Assembly (NCBI RefSeq): GCF_020539485.1
Contig: NZ_JACDXU010000001.1
Location: 806,001 to 870,000, forward strand
Source: Fulverythrobacter ferritrahens
Lineage (GTDB): Bacteria; Pseudomonadota; Alphaproteobacteria; Sphingomonadales; Sphingomonadaceae
Direction: 5' to 3'
Length of the DNA: 64,000 bases
Shown: positions 9,317 through 22,389 of the stretch, one piece after another
Numbering within the stretch: the stretch's first letter is position 1
Layout: each line of letters starts with the position of its first letter
The notes under the pieces: generated by a model
What the model was told of the DNA's origin: nothing
Seen by the model: only the letters and a program-made list of their open reading frames with translations
Databases searched by the model: none
Position numbers and translations under genes: made by a program

Positions 9317-10468
9317 ATGGACCTTACCACATTCGACACCGCCACGTTCCTCAGCGATTATTGGCAGAAAAAGCCGCTGCTGATCCGCAATCCGTGGAAT
9401 TCATGGTGCAACCCGCTCGATCCTGATGATCTGGCCGGGCTGGCTTGCGAAGATGGCGTGGAATCCCGCCTCATCGAACTGGCGGCCGGTGACTGGCTGC
9501 TGGAACACGGACCGGTTGCCGAAGAACGTTTCAGCGAACTCGGCGGGAAGCCATGGACGTTACTGGTCCAGGCCGTCGATCATTACGTGACGGAAGTGTC
9601 GGCATTGATCGAGCCGTTCCGCTTCGTCCCGAACTGGCGCATCGACGATGTGATGGTCAGCTATGCCACTCAAGGCGGCGGTGTGGGGCCGCATTTCGAT
9701 CAATACGATGTGTTTCTGGTGCAGGGGCTCGGCCGGCGACGCTGGCAGATCGGTGGTTTGTGTGACGATGCCAGCAGATTGCGTGAGCATCAGGATCTGC
9801 GTCTCCTCGCGGATTTCGAACCCGTGGAGGAATGGATTCTCGAGCCCGGCGACATTCTCTATCTTCCGCCCCGCGTGGCCCATGATGGCGTTGCGTTGAG
9901 CGATGATTGCATGACCTATTCGATCGGCTTCCGTGCGCCGTCCCGTGCCGATTTGCTCGGCAACTGGACTGACGATCTGCTGGAGGAGATGCCTGAGGAG
10001 GATCGCTATGCCGATCCCGGCCTTCAGGCGCAGTCTAACCCCGGCGAGATTTCCACGGAGGCACTGGGGGCACTCCACGGCATGGTCACTGCCGCGCTGG
10101 CCGACCGGGATGCCTTCACCCGGTGGTTCGGTCGATATAACAGCACGCGCAAATATCCCGACCTCGACTGGGCTCCCGAGACGCCTCTGAGTGCGGAAGA
10201 TCTGCGGGATTTACTGGCAGAGGATGCGCTGGTGAGCCGCAATCCCGCGAGCCGGTTTTCCTTCGTCCGGCAAGGCGGACAATCCGTGTGGCTGTTCGTT
10301 GATGGCGAATGTTTCGAATGCAGCGGGGCAAGCGCCGCGCTGGCGGAGCGGATGTGCGCCGTCCCGGATTTCGTGGTTGAGGATGATGTGGCGCAGGACG
10401 ATCAGGCATTGGACCTGCTCGTCCGACTGTTCAATCAGGGAAGTTTGGGCGTCGAAACCGAGGAGTGA
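9317..10468 (+). CDS. JmjC-like cupin, RoxA/YcfD-type ribosomal protein hydroxylase
   Basis: 383 residues, close to the length of E. coli RoxA (YcfD), the Fe(II)/2-oxoglutarate oxygenase that hydroxylates ribosomal protein uL16. The iron site is visible as HFD in GGGVGPHFDQYDVFLVQ near residue 125 and the distal histidine in ILYLPPRVAHDGVAL. Other family marks are the FLSDYWQKKPLLIRN start and the RRWQIG strand. The C-terminal winged-helix-like region (from about residue 270) also fits. The substrate in this organism is inferred from the family only. Confidence 0.85.
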   Translation: MDLTTFDTATFLSDYWQKKPLLIRNPWNSWCNPLDPDDLAGLACEDGVESRLIELAAGDWLLEHGPVAEERFSELGGKPWTLLVQAVDHYVTEVSALIEPFRFVPNWRIDDVMVSYATQGGGVGPHFDQYDVFLVQGLGRRRWQIGGLCDDASRLREHQDLRLLADFEPVEEWILEPGDILYLPPRVAHDGVALSDDCMTYSIGFRAPSRADLLGNWTDDLLEEMPEEDRYADPGLQAQSNPGEISTEALGALHGMVTAALADRDAFTRWFGRYNSTRKYPDLDWAPETPLSAEDLRDLLAEDALVSRNPASRFSFVRQGGQSVWLFVDGECFECSGASAALAERMCAVPDFVVEDDVAQDDQALDLLVRLFNQGSLGVETEE

Positions 10469-10505
10469 AGGGCGGGGCAGTGCTGCAATTGACCCCTGCC
10501 GTCAT

Positions 10506-11069
10506 TCAACGAATATCGAAGCGGCCTGTGACTTCTTGCCATTCGCCGGGGGGCAGCCCTTCCAGATTCCATGATCCGATGCTCCAGCGCACCAGCCGCA
10601 AGGTGGGGTTACCGATGGCTGCGGTCATCCGGCGAACCTGGCGATTGCGGCCTTCGCGGATGGTCAGGCGCAGCCAGCAATCGGGAATGCTTTTGCGCAC
10701 GCGAATCGGCGGGTCACGCTGCCAGAGCGCCGGATCATCGATGCGGTCAACTTGCGCGGGGCGTGTGAGGCCGTCATTCAGCCTGATTCCGGATCGCAAG
10801 GCTTCAAGGCTCGCCTCGCTCGGTTCGCCTTCCACCTGCACCAGATAAGTCTTGGGAAGCTTGAACCGGGGATCGGCGATACGGGCCTGAAGGCGCCCGT
10901 CATCGGTCAGCAGCAGCAGGCCCTCGCTATCGCGATCCAGCCTTCCTGCGGGATAGACGCCTGGTATTTTGATGAAATCGGACAGCGTCTGGCGCGTCGT
11001 CTGCGTTCCGCGATCGGTGAATTGCGAAAGCACCCCATAGGGTTTGTTGAACAGGATCAACCGCGCCAC
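10506..11069 (-). CDS. 23S rRNA pseudouridine synthase, RluE type
   Basis: RsuA/RluB/RluE family enzyme. The catalytic aspartate lies in [17 protein letters not shown], preceded by [12 protein letters not shown] and followed by [11 protein letters not shown]; the absence of an N-terminal S4 domain and the short length match RluE (U2457 in E. coli). The frame can be extended to a TTG at 11087, but that codon lies inside the U-tract of the rpoD terminator. The GTG at 11069 has a GAGGGAC ribosome site about ten bases upstream and the protein then starts [12 protein letters not shown], so I use it (187 residues). Confidence 0.88.
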   Translation of the reverse strand: MARLILFNKPYGVLSQFTDRGTQTTRQTLSDFIKIPGVYPAGRLDRDSEGLLLLTDDGRLQARIADPRFKLPKTYLVQVEGEPSEASLEALRSGIRLNDGLTRPAQVDRIDDPALWQRDPPIRVRKSIPDCWLRLTIREGRNRQVRRMTAAIGNPTLRLVRWSIGSWNLEGLPPGEWQEVTGRFDIR

Positions 11070-11085
11070 AGCATCACCGTCCCTC

Positions 11086-11112
11086 AAAAAGGAAGCCCCG
11101 CCGAAGCGGGGC
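11086..11112 (-). terminator. Rho-independent terminator of rpoD
   Basis: On the minus strand GCCCCGC-TTCG-GCGGGGC forms a 7-base stem with a stable C(UUCG)G loop (11112-11095), followed by TTCC and TTTTT (11090-11086). It begins 23 bases after the rpoD stop. Confidence 0.9.
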
Positions 11113-11135
11113 CACCCTGATTACTTTCACCTCGA

Positions 11136-13142
<2,007 letters not shown>

Positions 13143-13153
13143 ATGTGTCGCTT

Positions 13154-15064
13154 CTAGTCCTGTTGCCTGCTCGCCCGTTCCTCTTCCTGAGGTCCGGTGG
13201 GAGCGGATTCCGTTGCCGATTGCGCGGCGCGTTTGCTGGCCATTTGCCCGAGTCGTCGCTCGAATTCCAGCTTTCGTTTGAGCAAGCGTTGCTGCTCCTC
13301 AAAAGCCTCCTGTTCGAAGGTCTGTTCGAAGCGTCGAGTTGCGTCAGCGAGCGCGGCCTCAAGTGCCGGCCTTTCGACCAGCAAAGACACCGCTTCGGCC
13401 AGGTCTTCGCGCGCGCCTTGCGGATCGGACCCTTCCATCAGGAAGGAAAAGCGAGTTTTATCCGGCGGCGGAGCGAAGTCTCCTGACGCCGATATGGGCA
13501 TCTGGCCACTAATTTCAAGCGTATCTGCAATATCCAGCAAACTATCGATGGCCGCAGCAAAGCGCATATCGTCCGGAGTCAACTTGCCGAGAGTTTCTAC
13601 ATGGCGCGCGATTTCACCCGGATGACGGGCCAGGCCTGCGATAACGGCCTGCGCCAAACGGTCCCGCGCGCCGCCTGAAACAAAGGAATGCAGCCGCTGG
13701 CGCGCCTCTTCGGTCAGGGCAGGTTCTGCTGATTTTCCTGAGAATTGCCCACGTTTTCCGCCGCTCCCGCCACTGCGTTGCGGCGTGAACTCCCGTTTCG
13801 GGAAGGCAAAGGAATAGAAGCGGTCCAGCAATTCGCGCCGATAGAGCGACTTGATGTCCTTATCCGCGATCAGCTCGACATGTTCGATCAGCCGAGCGCG
13901 CAGGCCAGCCTTGTCTTCGGGCGTGCGTAGCGGTTTTGCCTCGCGCTCATGCTCCCAGATCGTGTCGAGCAGGCTCTGCGGATTAGCGAGCAGCTTTTCC
14001 ATCGCCGCCGCGCCCTGCTGCTTGATGAGATCATCCGGGTCCAGGCCGGCGGGCAAATGTACGATGCTGAGCGAATGGCCGGGATGGAGCAGGGGGAGGG
14101 CACGGGAAATCGCCCGCATCGCCGCGCGCTGGCCTGCCGCGTCCCCGTCGAAACACAGGATCGGCACATCCACCAGCCGCCAGAGCAGGGCAATCTGTTG
14201 TTCGGTAAGGGCTGTGCCCATGGGTGCCACGGCATCGGCGATCCCCGCCGCCGCGAGCGCGATCACATCCATGTAACCCTCAACTACCACGATCCTATTG
14301 GACTGGCGCGAGGCGGGCCCGGCACGATGCAGATTGTAAAGCGTCCGCCCCTTGTCGAACAGGGGGGTATCAGGCGAATTCAGATATTTGGGCGCATCTG
14401 TTTTGCCGGCTTCGAGGATTCGTCCGCCAAAGCCGATGACCCGGCCGCGCGCATCTTCGATGGGCAGCATGAGGCGGCCGCGGAACCGGTCATAGGGTTC
14501 TTTACCCTCTACCGCGATGCGCATCCCGGCTTCGATCAGCATGGCTTCAGGGATATTGTCGCCAAGGGCCGCTTTCAGCGCCTGTCGCCCTTCGGGCGCA
14601 TAGCCGAAGCCGAAACGCTGGATGGTATGAGCATCGAAGCCTCGGCCCTGCAGATATTGCCGAGCTTTCTCGCCTTCCGGTCCCAGAAGATTGTTTTTAA
14701 ACCATTCCTGTGCGGCAGCAGTGACATCGTGCAGACCCGCACGCTGCTCTGCCTGCCGGGCTGAGCGGGGATCGGGTGCAGGGACTTCCATCCCCGCTTC
14801 CGCTGCCAGTTCCTTCACTGCATCCATGAAGGAAAGGCCGCGCTGGTCAGTCATCCAGCGAATGGCATCGCCATGGGCCCCGCAGCCGAAGCAGTGATAA
14901 AAGCCCTTCTCGTCATTGACGGTAAAGCTGGGCGATTTCTCGTTATGGAAGGGGCAACAGGCCTTCCATTCCCGCCCGGCACGCTGCAGCTTGGTGGTGC
15001 GCGAAATCACGCCCGAAAGCGTGATGCGTTGCCGCAATTCGTCAAGCCATTGGGGACTGAGCAT
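13154..15064 (-). CDS. dnaG: DNA primase
   Basis: Makes RNA primers at the replication fork. Visible domains are the N-terminal CHC2 zinc finger ([12 protein letters not shown], then [14 protein letters not shown]), the catalytic core, and the TOPRIM site ([16 protein letters not shown] and [14 protein letters not shown]), then a helicase-binding-like C-terminus. I use the ATG at 15064 ([14 protein letters not shown], 636 residues); the eight extra upstream codons are not family-like. It lies between yqeY and rpoD on the same strand. Confidence 0.97.
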   Translation of the reverse strand: MLSPQWLDELRQRITLSGVISRTTKLQRAGREWKACCPFHNEKSPSFTVNDEKGFYHCFGCGAHGDAIRWMTDQRGLSFMDAVKELAAEAGMEVPAPDPRSARQAEQRAGLHDVTAAAQEWFKNNLLGPEGEKARQYLQGRGFDAHTIQRFGFGYAPEGRQALKAALGDNIPEAMLIEAGMRIAVEGKEPYDRFRGRLMLPIEDARGRVIGFGGRILEAGKTDAPKYLNSPDTPLFDKGRTLYNLHRAGPASRQSNRIVVVEGYMDVIALAAAGIADAVAPMGTALTEQQIALLWRLVDVPILCFDGDAAGQRAAMRAISRALPLLHPGHSLSIVHLPAGLDPDDLIKQQGAAAMEKLLANPQSLLDTIWEHEREAKPLRTPEDKAGLRARLIEHVELIADKDIKSLYRRELLDRFYSFAFPKREFTPQRSGGSGGKRGQFSGKSAEPALTEEARQRLHSFVSGGARDRLAQAVIAGLARHPGEIARHVETLGKLTPDDMRFAAAIDSLLDIADTLEISGQMPISASGDFAPPPDKTRFSFLMEGSDPQGAREDLAEAVSLLVERPALEAALADATRRFEQTFEQEAFEEQQRLLKRKLEFERRLGQMASKRAAQSATESAPTGPQEEERASRQQD

Positions 15065-15072
15065 GATCCCGC

Positions 15073-15116
15073 GAGTGTGCCCCCGCACCTCGCTCGAGTC
15101 GAGGGCGGGGGTGCTT
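15073..15116 (-). terminator. terminator-like hairpin between yqeY and dnaG
   Basis: On the minus strand CCCCCGC and GCGGGGG pair around an inner CCTCG/CGAGG stem in the 63-base gap between the yqeY stop and the dnaG start. There is no U-tract, so it may attenuate or act as an RNA stabiliser rather than a full terminator. Confidence 0.4.
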
Positions 15117-15127
15117 AATTCAGGGGA

Positions 15128-15580
15128 TCAGCCGAAGCTGGCCTTCACCAGGCCGCTTGCCTTGGACATGTCGATTTCAGTGCCGTGGCGTTCCTTGAGG
15201 GTGGCCATGACCTTGCCCATGTCCTTGATGCTCTCTGCGCCCAGCTCCGCCCTGATCGCGGCAATCGCGGCCTTCACATCATCTTCCGACATCTGCGCGG
15301 GGAGGAATTCCTCGATCACGGCGAGTTCGCCCTTTTCCTGATCGGCCAGTTCCTGCCTGCCGCCCTGCTCATACATGGTAATCGATTCGCGGCGCTGCTT
15401 GGCCATCTTCTGCAAAACGTCGATCACCAGCACGTTGTCATCGTCGGGCGCGGTGCCTGTGCGCAGTTCGATATCGCGGTCCTTGATCTTGGCCAGGATC
15501 AGGCGAACGGCGGCAAGGCGAGGCTTGTCGCCAGCCTTCATCGCGGAAACCTGAGCGGATTTGATCGTGTCGCGGAGCAT
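15128..15580 (-). CDS. GatB/YqeY domain protein
   Basis: 150-residue protein starting MLRDTIKSAQVSAMKAGDK with the helical GatB/YqeY fold (the tail domain also found in the amidotransferase subunit GatB). The segment EFLPAQMSEDDVKAAI and the end KASGLVKASFG are typical. It probably binds tRNA or aids tRNA-dependent amidation, but its function as a free protein is not settled. First gene of the yqeY-dnaG-rpoD group, divergent from carA across 157 bases. Confidence 0.92.
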   Translation of the reverse strand: MLRDTIKSAQVSAMKAGDKPRLAAVRLILAKIKDRDIELRTGTAPDDDNVLVIDVLQKMAKQRRESITMYEQGGRQELADQEKGELAVIEEFLPAQMSEDDVKAAIAAIRAELGAESIKDMGKVMATLKERHGTEIDMSKASGLVKASFG

Positions 15581-15737
15581 TTTGAGGTACTTTCCTGTGG
15601 ATGTTTCGGGCTCCAGATGGGCGAGTGCAGCATGGAATGCAACATTCGCACATGCAGCAGGTTGACGCGGCGGGAATGCAGGTCTAGCCGCCGAGCCTTA
15701 GCGACATCGCCGTCAACAACTTACAACGGAGCGCCCC

Positions 15738-16901
15738 ATGGCCGACCCCGCACCTTCTGCTGCGCAACCTAAAGGCGCAACCGGAGTCCTCGTTCTTGCG
15801 GACGGGACAATCCTGTGGGGCAAGGGCTTCGGCGCCAGCGGCAGTGCTGTTGGTGAAGTGTGCTTCAACACCGCGATGACCGGCTATCAGGAAGTGATGA
15901 CCGATCCCTCCTATGCCGGGCAGATCGTCACCTTCACTTTCCCGCATATCGGCAATGTCGGCGCTAATGACGAAGACGTCGAATCGCATGTTCAGGGCGC
16001 GGTGGGCTGCATTGTGCGCGAGGATGTGACCGAGCCCTCCAACTTCCGCTCCACCGGCAAGTTCGGGGACTGGCTGGCCGCACAGGGCAAGATCGGCCTT
16101 GCGGGGATCGATACCCGCGCACTGACCCGCCGCATTCGCCTGCAGGGCGCGCCCAACGCCGTGATCGCGCATGAGCCTTCGGGCAAGTTCGATATTCCCG
16201 CGCTGCTCAAGCAGGCGCAGGAGTGGCCTGGCCTTGAAGGCATGGATCTGGCCAAGGTGGTGAGCCGCCAGGGCGAGGAAGAGTGGAAGGGCGGCGCCTG
16301 GTCGCTCGGTTCGGGCTACGCTTCGGAGCCTGACGGCACCCGCCCGCACGTGGTGGCGCTGGATTTCGGCGCGAAGGACAACATCTTCCGTAACCTGGTG
16401 AAGGCCGGCGCCCATGTGACGGTGCTGCCCGCGCAGACTTCGCTGGACGAGGTTCTGGCCCACAAGCCCGCAGGGGTGTTCCTGTCGAACGGTCCCGGCG
16501 ACCCGGCAGCGACTGGCGGATATGCCGTGCCGGTGATCAAGGGCCTGCTGGAACGGGATGTGCCGATCTTCGGTATCTGCCTTGGCCACCAGATGCTCGG
16601 CCTTGCGGCCGGGGCAAAAACCTCCAAGATGCATCAGGGCCACCGCGGCGCGAACCATCCGGTGAAGCGCCTTGCAGATGGCGTGGTGGAAATCACCAGC
16701 ATGAATCACGGCTTCGCGGTCGACAATACGAGCCTGCCGGAAGGCGTGGAGGAAACCCACGTCTCGCTGTTCGACGGCTCCAATTGCGGCATCGCGATCA
16801 AGGGTAAAAAGGCGTTCGGCGTGCAATACCACCCCGAAGCCTCACCCGGCCCGCAGGACAGTTTCTATCTCTTTGAAAAATTCGTTGGATCGCTCGCCTA
16901 A
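15738..16901 (+). CDS. carA: carbamoyl-phosphate synthase, small (glutaminase) subunit
   Basis: Releases ammonia from glutamine for CarB. 387 residues. The N-terminal domain carries [21 protein letters not shown], and the C-terminal class I amidotransferase domain shows the nucleophile cysteine in [10 protein letters not shown] (about residue 278) and the histidine/glutamate in YHPEASPGP. An ACGGAG ribosome site precedes the ATG. Its stop overlaps the carB start by one base (TAATG), so the two subunits are coupled. They feed arginine and pyrimidine synthesis. Confidence 0.98.
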   Translation: MADPAPSAAQPKGATGVLVLADGTILWGKGFGASGSAVGEVCFNTAMTGYQEVMTDPSYAGQIVTFTFPHIGNVGANDEDVESHVQGAVGCIVREDVTEPSNFRSTGKFGDWLAAQGKIGLAGIDTRALTRRIRLQGAPNAVIAHEPSGKFDIPALLKQAQEWPGLEGMDLAKVVSRQGEEEWKGGAWSLGSGYASEPDGTRPHVVALDFGAKDNIFRNLVKAGAHVTVLPAQTSLDEVLAHKPAGVFLSNGPGDPAATGGYAVPVIKGLLERDVPIFGICLGHQMLGLAAGAKTSKMHQGHRGANHPVKRLADGVVEITSMNHGFAVDNTSLPEGVEETHVSLFDGSNCGIAIKGKKAFGVQYHPEASPGPQDSFYLFEKFVGSLA

Positions 16902-19900
16902 TGCCAAAACGCACTGACATCTCCTCGATCCTCGTCATCGGCGCCGGCCCGATCATTATCGGTCAGGCCTGCGAGTTCGACTATTCCGGCACTCAGGCAA
17001 TCAAGGCGCTGAAGGAGGAGGGCTACCGCGTGGTCCTCGTCAACTCCAATCCCGCCACGATCATGACCGACCCGGAAATGGCCGACGCCACCTATGTGGA
17101 GCCGATCACGCCGGAAATCGTCGCCAAGATCATCGAGAAGGAACGGCCCGACGCGTTGCTGCCCACCATGGGCGGGCAGACTGCGCTCAACTGCGCGCTG
17201 GCCCTGTTCAATGACGGCACGCTGGAGAAGTTCGGCGTCACCATGATCGGCGCCAATGCCGATGCGATCGACAAGGCGGAAGACCGCCAGCGCTTCCGCG
17301 AGGCGATGGACAAGATCGGCCTTGAAAGCGCGCGCTCCGGCGTGGCCCACACGGTGGAAGAAGCCTTCAAGGTGCTGGAAACCACTGGCCTGCCTTCGAT
17401 CATCCGCCCCAGCTTCACACTGGGCGGCACGGGCGGCGGTGTGGCCTATAACAAGGCCGAGTTCGAGAAGATCGTCCGTTCGGGCCTCGATGCCTCTCCC
17501 ACCACCGAAGTGCTGATTGAGGAATCGCTGCTCGGCTGGAAGGAGTATGAAATGGAGGTCGTGCGCGACAGGCACGACAATGCCATCATCATCTGCTCGA
17601 TCGAAAACGTCGATCCGATGGGCGTCCATACGGGCGATTCCATCACTGTCGCGCCGGCGCTGACGCTGACCGACAAGGAATATCAGATCATGCGCACCGC
17701 CAGCATCGACGTGCTGCGCGAGATCGGCGTGGAAACGGGCGGTTCCAACGTCCAGTTCGCGGTCAATCCGGCCGATGGCCGCCTGATCGTGATCGAAATG
17801 AATCCGCGCGTGTCCCGCTCTTCGGCGCTGGCCTCCAAGGCCACCGGCTTCCCCATCGCGCGCGTCGCGGCGAAGCTGGCCGTGGGCTATACGCTCGACG
17901 AGATCATGAACGAGATCACCGGGGCCACTCCGGCGAGCTTCGAGCCGACGATCGACTATGTCGTCACCAAGATTCCGCGCTTCGCCTTCGAGAAATTCAA
18001 GGGCGCAGAACCGCTGCTGTCCACCGCGATGAAGTCCGTGGGCGAAGTGATGGCCATCGGTCGCAACTTCAAGGAAAGCATGCAAAAGGCCCTGCGTGGG
18101 CTGGAAACCGGCCTGGACGGCTTCAATCGCGTGCTGGAGCTTGAGGGGGCAGGGCGGGATGAGATCACCGCGGCTCTCTCCAAGCAGACGCCTGACCGTA
18201 TCCTCAAGATCGCGCAGGCATTCCGCGAAGGCTTCACTGTGGAGGAAATCCACGCGATCACCCATTTCGATCCGTGGTTCCTGCGCCACATCGAAGAGAT
18301 CATCGCCGAAGAAAAGAAGATCGGCACCGATGGCCTGCCAGGCGATGCCGCCGGGCTGCGCCGCCTGAAGGCCATGGGCTTCTCCGACAAGCGCCTTGCC
18401 ACTCTGGCGGTGCGTTCCGTGCATGTCGCGGGCGGGCTGGGCGAGACCCAGGCCAAGCGTTCCGGCCTCTTGCATGATGCGCTGCGCGCCATGGCCGGTG
18501 CCACCAGCGAAGAGGAAGTGCGCGAGCTTCGCCACAAGCTGGGCGTCCTGCCGGTGTTCAAGCGCATCGACAGCTGCGCGGCCGAGTTCGAGGCAGTTAC
18601 GCCCTATATGTACTCGACCTATGAGGCGCCGACTTTCGGCACGCCCGAGGACGAGGCCATGCCTTCCGACCGCAAGAAGGTCGTGATCCTGGGCGGCGGC
18701 CCTAACCGGATCGGGCAAGGCATCGAGTTCGATTATTGCTGCTGCCACGCCTGTTTCGCGCTGGCGGAGGACGGGTTCGAGACCATCATGGTCAATTGCA
18801 ACCCGGAAACGGTTTCGACCGACTATGACACCTCCGATCGTCTCTATTTCGAGCCCCTGACGGCCGAAGACGTGCTGGAAATCCTCCGCGTCGAGCAATC
18901 CAATGGCACGCTGGTGGGCGTTATCGTACAGTTCGGCGGCCAGACCCCGCTCAAGCTGGCGCAGGCGCTGGAAGATGCGGGCATTCCGATCCTCGGCACT
19001 TCGCCCGACGCGATCGACCTTGCCGAAGACCGCGAGCGTTTTGCCGCGCTCGTCAACAAGCTGGGCCTCAAACAGCCCGCCAACGGCATTGCGCGCAGCC
19101 GGGACGAGGCCGTGGCCGTGGCCAATCGCATCGGTTACCCCGTGCTGATCCGTCCCTCTTACGTGCTGGGCGGCCGCGCGATGGAGATCGTCGACAGCGA
19201 AGCGCAGCTCGATGACTATATCGCCACGGCGGTGAACGTATCGGGCGATAGCCCGGTGCTGATCGACCAATATCTGCGCGATGCCATCGAATGCGACGTG
19301 GACGCGCTGTGCGATGGCGAAAAGGTCGTCGTTGCCGGCGTGATGCAGCACATCGAAGAAGCCGGCGTCCATTCGGGCGACAGCGCCTGCACGCTGCCGC
19401 CTTACAGCCTTCCGGCCGAGATCATCACCGACATGGAACACCAGGCGGAAGCTCTGGCCATGGCGCTGGGCGTGAAGGGCCTGATGAACATCCAGTTCGC
19501 CGTGCAGGACGGCGTGGTCTACCTGATCGAGGTGAACCCGCGCGCCAGCCGCACGGTGCCCTTCGTCGCCAAGGCTATCGGCCAGCCGGTCGCCAAGATG
19601 GCGGCGCGTGTGATGGCCGGAACGAAGCTCTCGGATCTGCCAGCCATCAAGCGCGATGTGCCTTACATGGCCGTGAAGGAAGCCGTGTTCCCCTTCGCCC
19701 GTTTCCCCGGCACCGATCCGGTGTTGAGCCCGGAAATGAAGTCCACTGGCGAAGTCATGGGAATCGATACGGATTTCCCGATTGCCTTTGCCAAGTCGCA
19801 GATGGGCGCGGGGATGAAGTTGCCGCAGGGCGGCACGGTGTTTGTATCGGTAAAGAATACGGACAAGCCGGTTATCGTACCCGCGGTGAAGCTGCTTATC

Positions 19901-20227
19901 GAGCAGGGCTTCCGCATCGTCGCCACAGGCGGGACGCAACAATATCTTGCCGAGCAGGGTTTGCCTGTGGAGCGGGTGAAAAAGGTTGCTGAAGGCCAGC
20001 GTAACATCGTCGACATGATCGTCGATGGTGAAATCGCGTTGATCTTCAACACCACCGAGGGCTGGCAAAGCCTGAAGGACTCGCAGTCGATCCGTGCATC
20101 GGCACTGGAAATGAAACTGCCCTATTACACGACCGCCGCTGCATCTGACGCGGTTGCACGTGCCATAGCGGCATTGAAATCCAGCCAGCTTGATGTACGC
20201 TCGCTTCAGGACTATTACAGTTCATAA
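16901..20227 (+). CDS. carB: carbamoyl-phosphate synthase, large subunit
   Basis: 1108 residues with two duplicated ATP-grasp halves: the first from [18 protein letters not shown] to about residue 550, the second from [20 protein letters not shown]. Both carry the ATP-grasp NPR motif ([19 protein letters not shown] and [17 protein letters not shown]). A C-terminal MGS-like allosteric domain (from about residue 960) contains [14 protein letters not shown] and binds UMP/ornithine in the E. coli enzyme. Forms carbamoyl phosphate from bicarbonate, ammonia and two ATP. In one operon with carA. Confidence 0.98.
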   Translation: MPKRTDISSILVIGAGPIIIGQACEFDYSGTQAIKALKEEGYRVVLVNSNPATIMTDPEMADATYVEPITPEIVAKIIEKERPDALLPTMGGQTALNCALALFNDGTLEKFGVTMIGANADAIDKAEDRQRFREAMDKIGLESARSGVAHTVEEAFKVLETTGLPSIIRPSFTLGGTGGGVAYNKAEFEKIVRSGLDASPTTEVLIEESLLGWKEYEMEVVRDRHDNAIIICSIENVDPMGVHTGDSITVAPALTLTDKEYQIMRTASIDVLREIGVETGGSNVQFAVNPADGRLIVIEMNPRVSRSSALASKATGFPIARVAAKLAVGYTLDEIMNEITGATPASFEPTIDYVVTKIPRFAFEKFKGAEPLLSTAMKSVGEVMAIGRNFKESMQKALRGLETGLDGFNRVLELEGAGRDEITAALSKQTPDRILKIAQAFREGFTVEEIHAITHFDPWFLRHIEEIIAEEKKIGTDGLPGDAAGLRRLKAMGFSDKRLATLAVRSVHVAGGLGETQAKRSGLLHDALRAMAGATSEEEVRELRHKLGVLPVFKRIDSCAAEFEAVTPYMYSTYEAPTFGTPEDEAMPSDRKKVVILGGGPNRIGQGIEFDYCCCHACFALAEDGFETIMVNCNPETVSTDYDTSDRLYFEPLTAEDVLEILRVEQSNGTLVGVIVQFGGQTPLKLAQALEDAGIPILGTSPDAIDLAEDRERFAALVNKLGLKQPANGIARSRDEAVAVANRIGYPVLIRPSYVLGGRAMEIVDSEAQLDDYIATAVNVSGDSPVLIDQYLRDAIECDVDALCDGEKVVVAGVMQHIEEAGVHSGDSACTLPPYSLPAEIITDMEHQAEALAMALGVKGLMNIQFAVQDGVVYLIEVNPRASRTVPFVAKAIGQPVAKMAARVMAGTKLSDLPAIKRDVPYMAVKEAVFPFARFPGTDPVLSPEMKSTGEVMGIDTDFPIAFAKSQMGAGMKLPQGGTVFVSVKNTDKPVIVPAVKLLIEQGFRIVATGGTQQYLAEQGLPVERVKKVAEGQRNIVDMIVDGEIALIFNTTEGWQSLKDSQSIRASALEMKLPYYTTAAASDAVARAIAALKSSQLDVRSLQDYYSS

Positions 20228-20351
20228 ACGCGCGTCCCCCAAACAATCGAGCGCATCGGAAAGCCGTCTCTTCGCAAAACCGCGTGGGGCCGGACGGAAG
20301 GCTTTAGCGATTGATCGGGGCGCGACACGATAACGGCTCAGGGGTTGTTTA

Positions 20352-20819
20352 ATGGAAAAAGTCCCCATGCTGGCGGAAGGCTACGAAATGCTGACCGCCG
20401 AATTGAATCTCTTGCGGGCCGAGCGGCCGAAGATCGTCGACGCGATCGAGGAGGCGCGCGAGCACGGCGATCTCTCTGAAAACGCCGAGTATCATGCCGC
20501 CAAGGAACGTCAGGGCCAGGTTGAGGCCCAGATCGCCGATATCGAAGACAAGGTCAGCCGCGCGCAGATCATCGATCCGGCGACGCTTTCGGGTGACCGC
20601 ATCATCTTCGGCGCGACCGTGACCCTGCTTGACGAAGACGACAAGCCGAGCCGTTATCAGATCGTCGGCCAGACCGAGGCCGATGTGAAGAAGGGGCGGA
20701 TTTCCTATAATTCGCCTCTGGGTAAGGCACTGATCGGCCGCAAGGTAGGCGATGAAGTCGAGGTGACCGTGCCTTCAGGCGATCGTTTCTATCTGGTGGA
20801 CAAGATCGAGTTCATCTGA
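20352..20819 (+). CDS. greA: transcription elongation factor GreA
   Basis: 155 residues. The N-terminal coiled coil contains the acidic tip [17 protein letters not shown], which stimulates transcript cleavage by backtracked RNA polymerase, and the C-terminal FKBP-like domain ends [13 protein letters not shown]. The start has [14 protein letters not shown] as in alphaproteobacterial GreA. The last 8 bases overlap the end of the convergent GNAT gene. It lies 124 bases after carB; the gap shows no strong terminator. Confidence 0.97.
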   Translation: MEKVPMLAEGYEMLTAELNLLRAERPKIVDAIEEAREHGDLSENAEYHAAKERQGQVEAQIADIEDKVSRAQIIDPATLSGDRIIFGATVTLLDEDDKPSRYQIVGQTEADVKKGRISYNSPLGKALIGRKVGDEVEVTVPSGDRFYLVDKIEFI

Positions 20820-21303
20820 CCGGGATGGCGGCTGCAATGTTCAGCCGCTTTTCCATCGCATAATTGTGGATCCCGACGCCGTCGATTACGAAATCCCGTC
20901 GATGCGATACAGAATATCCTGCCCGCTCGAACACCGGACGGGCGACTTCGCTCGCTTCTGTAAACAGACGCGTAACACCGTTCGCTCGCGCTATTTCCTC
21001 GGCATGGGCGATGAGGGCACTTGCATGGCCGCGCCCGGAATGGCCGGGATGGCAATAGAGCCGGTCAAAATGGCCATCCTGTTCCAGCAATGCATAAGCC
21101 GCTGGTGAATCGCCATTATCCGTCGCGATGAAGATCATCGCCCCGTCAGCGGCCCGTCTTTCGTAAATATCGGCATCCGGCACGCGTTCCCGCCACGCCA
21201 TTATCTGATCGGAGGAATAGTGCCGTGAACCTAGGCCGGTGATGGAGGCAATGCACAATTCGCGCAAAGCTGTCCCATCACCGGGCCTGAAATTCCGGAT
21301 CAT
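20812..21303 (-). CDS. GNAT family N-acetyltransferase
   Basis: 163 residues with the GNAT fold: [17 protein letters not shown] at the start, the [17 protein letters not shown] acetyl-CoA pyrophosphate loop near residue 90, and [21 protein letters not shown] at the end, the usual closing strand of the PA4866/YafP-like subgroup. The acceptor is unknown. It overlaps the DUF4170 stop by 4 bases (ATGA) and so belongs to a two-gene unit with it. Confidence 0.85.
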   Translation of the reverse strand: MIRNFRPGDGTALRELCIASITGLGSRHYSSDQIMAWRERVPDADIYERRAADGAMIFIATDNGDSPAAYALLEQDGHFDRLYCHPGHSGRGHASALIAHAEEIARANGVTRLFTEASEVARPVFERAGYSVSHRRDFVIDGVGIHNYAMEKRLNIAAAIPVR

Positions 21304-21527
21304 TGACCGGGGAGCTTGGGCTCCAGCAGGCGATGCAGATGCACGATGACATATTTCATCTCGGCATCGTCCACGGTGCGCTGGGCCCAGCCGCGCCAGG
21401 CTTCTTCGGCGGCGGCATAATTATCGTAGAACCCTACGACATGGATGTCCTTGAGATCCTGGAATTCGCACGTCATGGGATCGGTCACCCGTCCACCCAT
21501 GACAAGGTGAAGAAGCTGATTGGCCAT
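21300..21527 (-). CDS. DUF4170 family protein
   Basis: 75-residue protein, MANQLLHLVMGGRVTDP to the end [11 protein letters not shown]. The pattern VGFYDNYAAAEEAWRGWAQRTVDDAEMKY (quoted in two parts: VGFYDNYAAAEEAWRG and AQRTVDDAEMKY) matches the small alphaproteobacterial DUF4170 family, whose role is unknown. I prefer the ATG at 21527 over a TTG one codon upstream. The stop overlaps the GNAT start (ATGA). Confidence 0.75.
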   Translation of the reverse strand: MANQLLHLVMGGRVTDPMTCEFQDLKDIHVVGFYDNYAAAEEAWRGWAQRTVDDAEMKYVIVHLHRLLEPKLPGQ

Positions 21528-21617
21528 CAAATCGCCCTGTTGAATTTGCAGTGAGTTTCGGCCCCCGCATAGAGAGGTTTGCCGGGCGCTGGCAAGCCTT
21601 GCGAGGGCCTGAATGGC

Positions 21618-22049
21618 CTATTCTGTGACGGAAATCTCGGGTTCTGCCTTCGTCGCGCTCTTTTCCGGCGTCAATTTACGTTTCAGCTTGGCCGCGCCGC
21701 CGGTGATTGCGTCTCCGATCTGGCCCAGCCGGTCGCGGGCAGGCTCTTCCTTCTCATCGGTCGTGTCGAGCATTTGTCTGCCGTAGAGTATCCCCAATTC
21801 GGCGATACCGGCGATCAGCCCCACTGCATTCTTGCTGAGGCGGCGAGTTGGTGAACGCGGGACCAGCGTGCTCAGGGCCACGCCGATGGCCAGCCCGCCA
21901 GCGATCAGCATCAAGGGATGTTCGCGCGCGACTGACGTCAGCCGGTCCCGTGCAACCGCAGCGCCCTGGGAAAGAGCGCTACGCTCCGCCTGGCGGGCCT
22001 TGCCGGCTTCGATCCTCTGCCGAAGTTCCATTCTCTTCGCATCACTCAT
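21618..22049 (-). CDS. membrane-anchored hypothetical protein, last gene of the yqjD/E-like operon
   Basis: 143 residues from the ATG at 22049. A basic amphipathic N-terminus (MSDAKRMELRQRIEAGKARQ) is followed by a glycine-rich hydrophobic segment (LMLIAGGLAIGVALSTLV, about residues 46-63), a second weak hydrophobic stretch, and a lysine/glutamate-rich tail. The layout resembles YqjD/ElaB-type proteins in reverse order. The frame runs further upstream, but the ATG used here overlaps the previous gene by 8 bases, fitting the tight spacing of the operon. Function unknown. Confidence 0.65.
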   Translation of the reverse strand: MSDAKRMELRQRIEAGKARQAERSALSQGAAVARDRLTSVAREHPLMLIAGGLAIGVALSTLVPRSPTRRLSKNAVGLIAGIAELGILYGRQMLDTTDEKEEPARDRLGQIGDAITGGAAKLKRKLTPEKSATKAEPEISVTE

Positions 22050-22389
22050 GGTCACCATCCTCGCGGGAGTCCGTTGCCCCTTCTTCCCCTGTCTCTTCTT
22101 CGCGCTTCCCGGTAAGCCGGGCAAGCGTTGATAGGATCGGTTTGTGCGCCAGCCACAGGCCCGCTGCTGCAAGAGCTGCAATTATCGGCGCCTTATGCCG
22201 ATCCGCGAACTCGATGGCCGCATCGCTTGCTTCATCCGCACGAGCTCCGATCCGGTCTGCAATGCGCTGGCCGAGCGCGCTGGGCGTGATTTCCTTGCGC
22301 GTATTCGCCAGCCCGGAGAAAAAAATGCCGCGTGCGGCATCGCGCAAGGCACGATCCTCCTCAAGCTGCGCTTCAAGCTCGCCGCTCAT
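22042..22389 (-). CDS. hypothetical protein with one membrane segment, yqjD/E-like operon
   Basis: 115 residues, starting MSGELEAQLEEDRALRDAA. Its ATG overlaps the stop of the upstream holin-like gene by four bases (ATGA). A charged helical first half, with KEITPSALGQRIADRIG, is followed by one hydrophobic helix (APIIAALAAAGLWLA, about residues 68-82) and an acidic tail full of E and D. No family is recognised with certainty; the position suggests a component of an envelope-stress module. Confidence 0.65.
   Translation of the reverse strand: MSGELEAQLEEDRALRDAARGIFFSGLANTRKEITPSALGQRIADRIGARADEASDAAIEFADRHKAPIIAALAAAGLWLAHKPILSTLARLTGKREEETGEEGATDSREDGDHE

Noticed and set aside
16898-20068. 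1056-codon minus-strand frame opposite carB
   Set aside because: A long antisense frame of the GC-rich carB gene; the His/Asp/Arg-rich translation is typical of such shadows.
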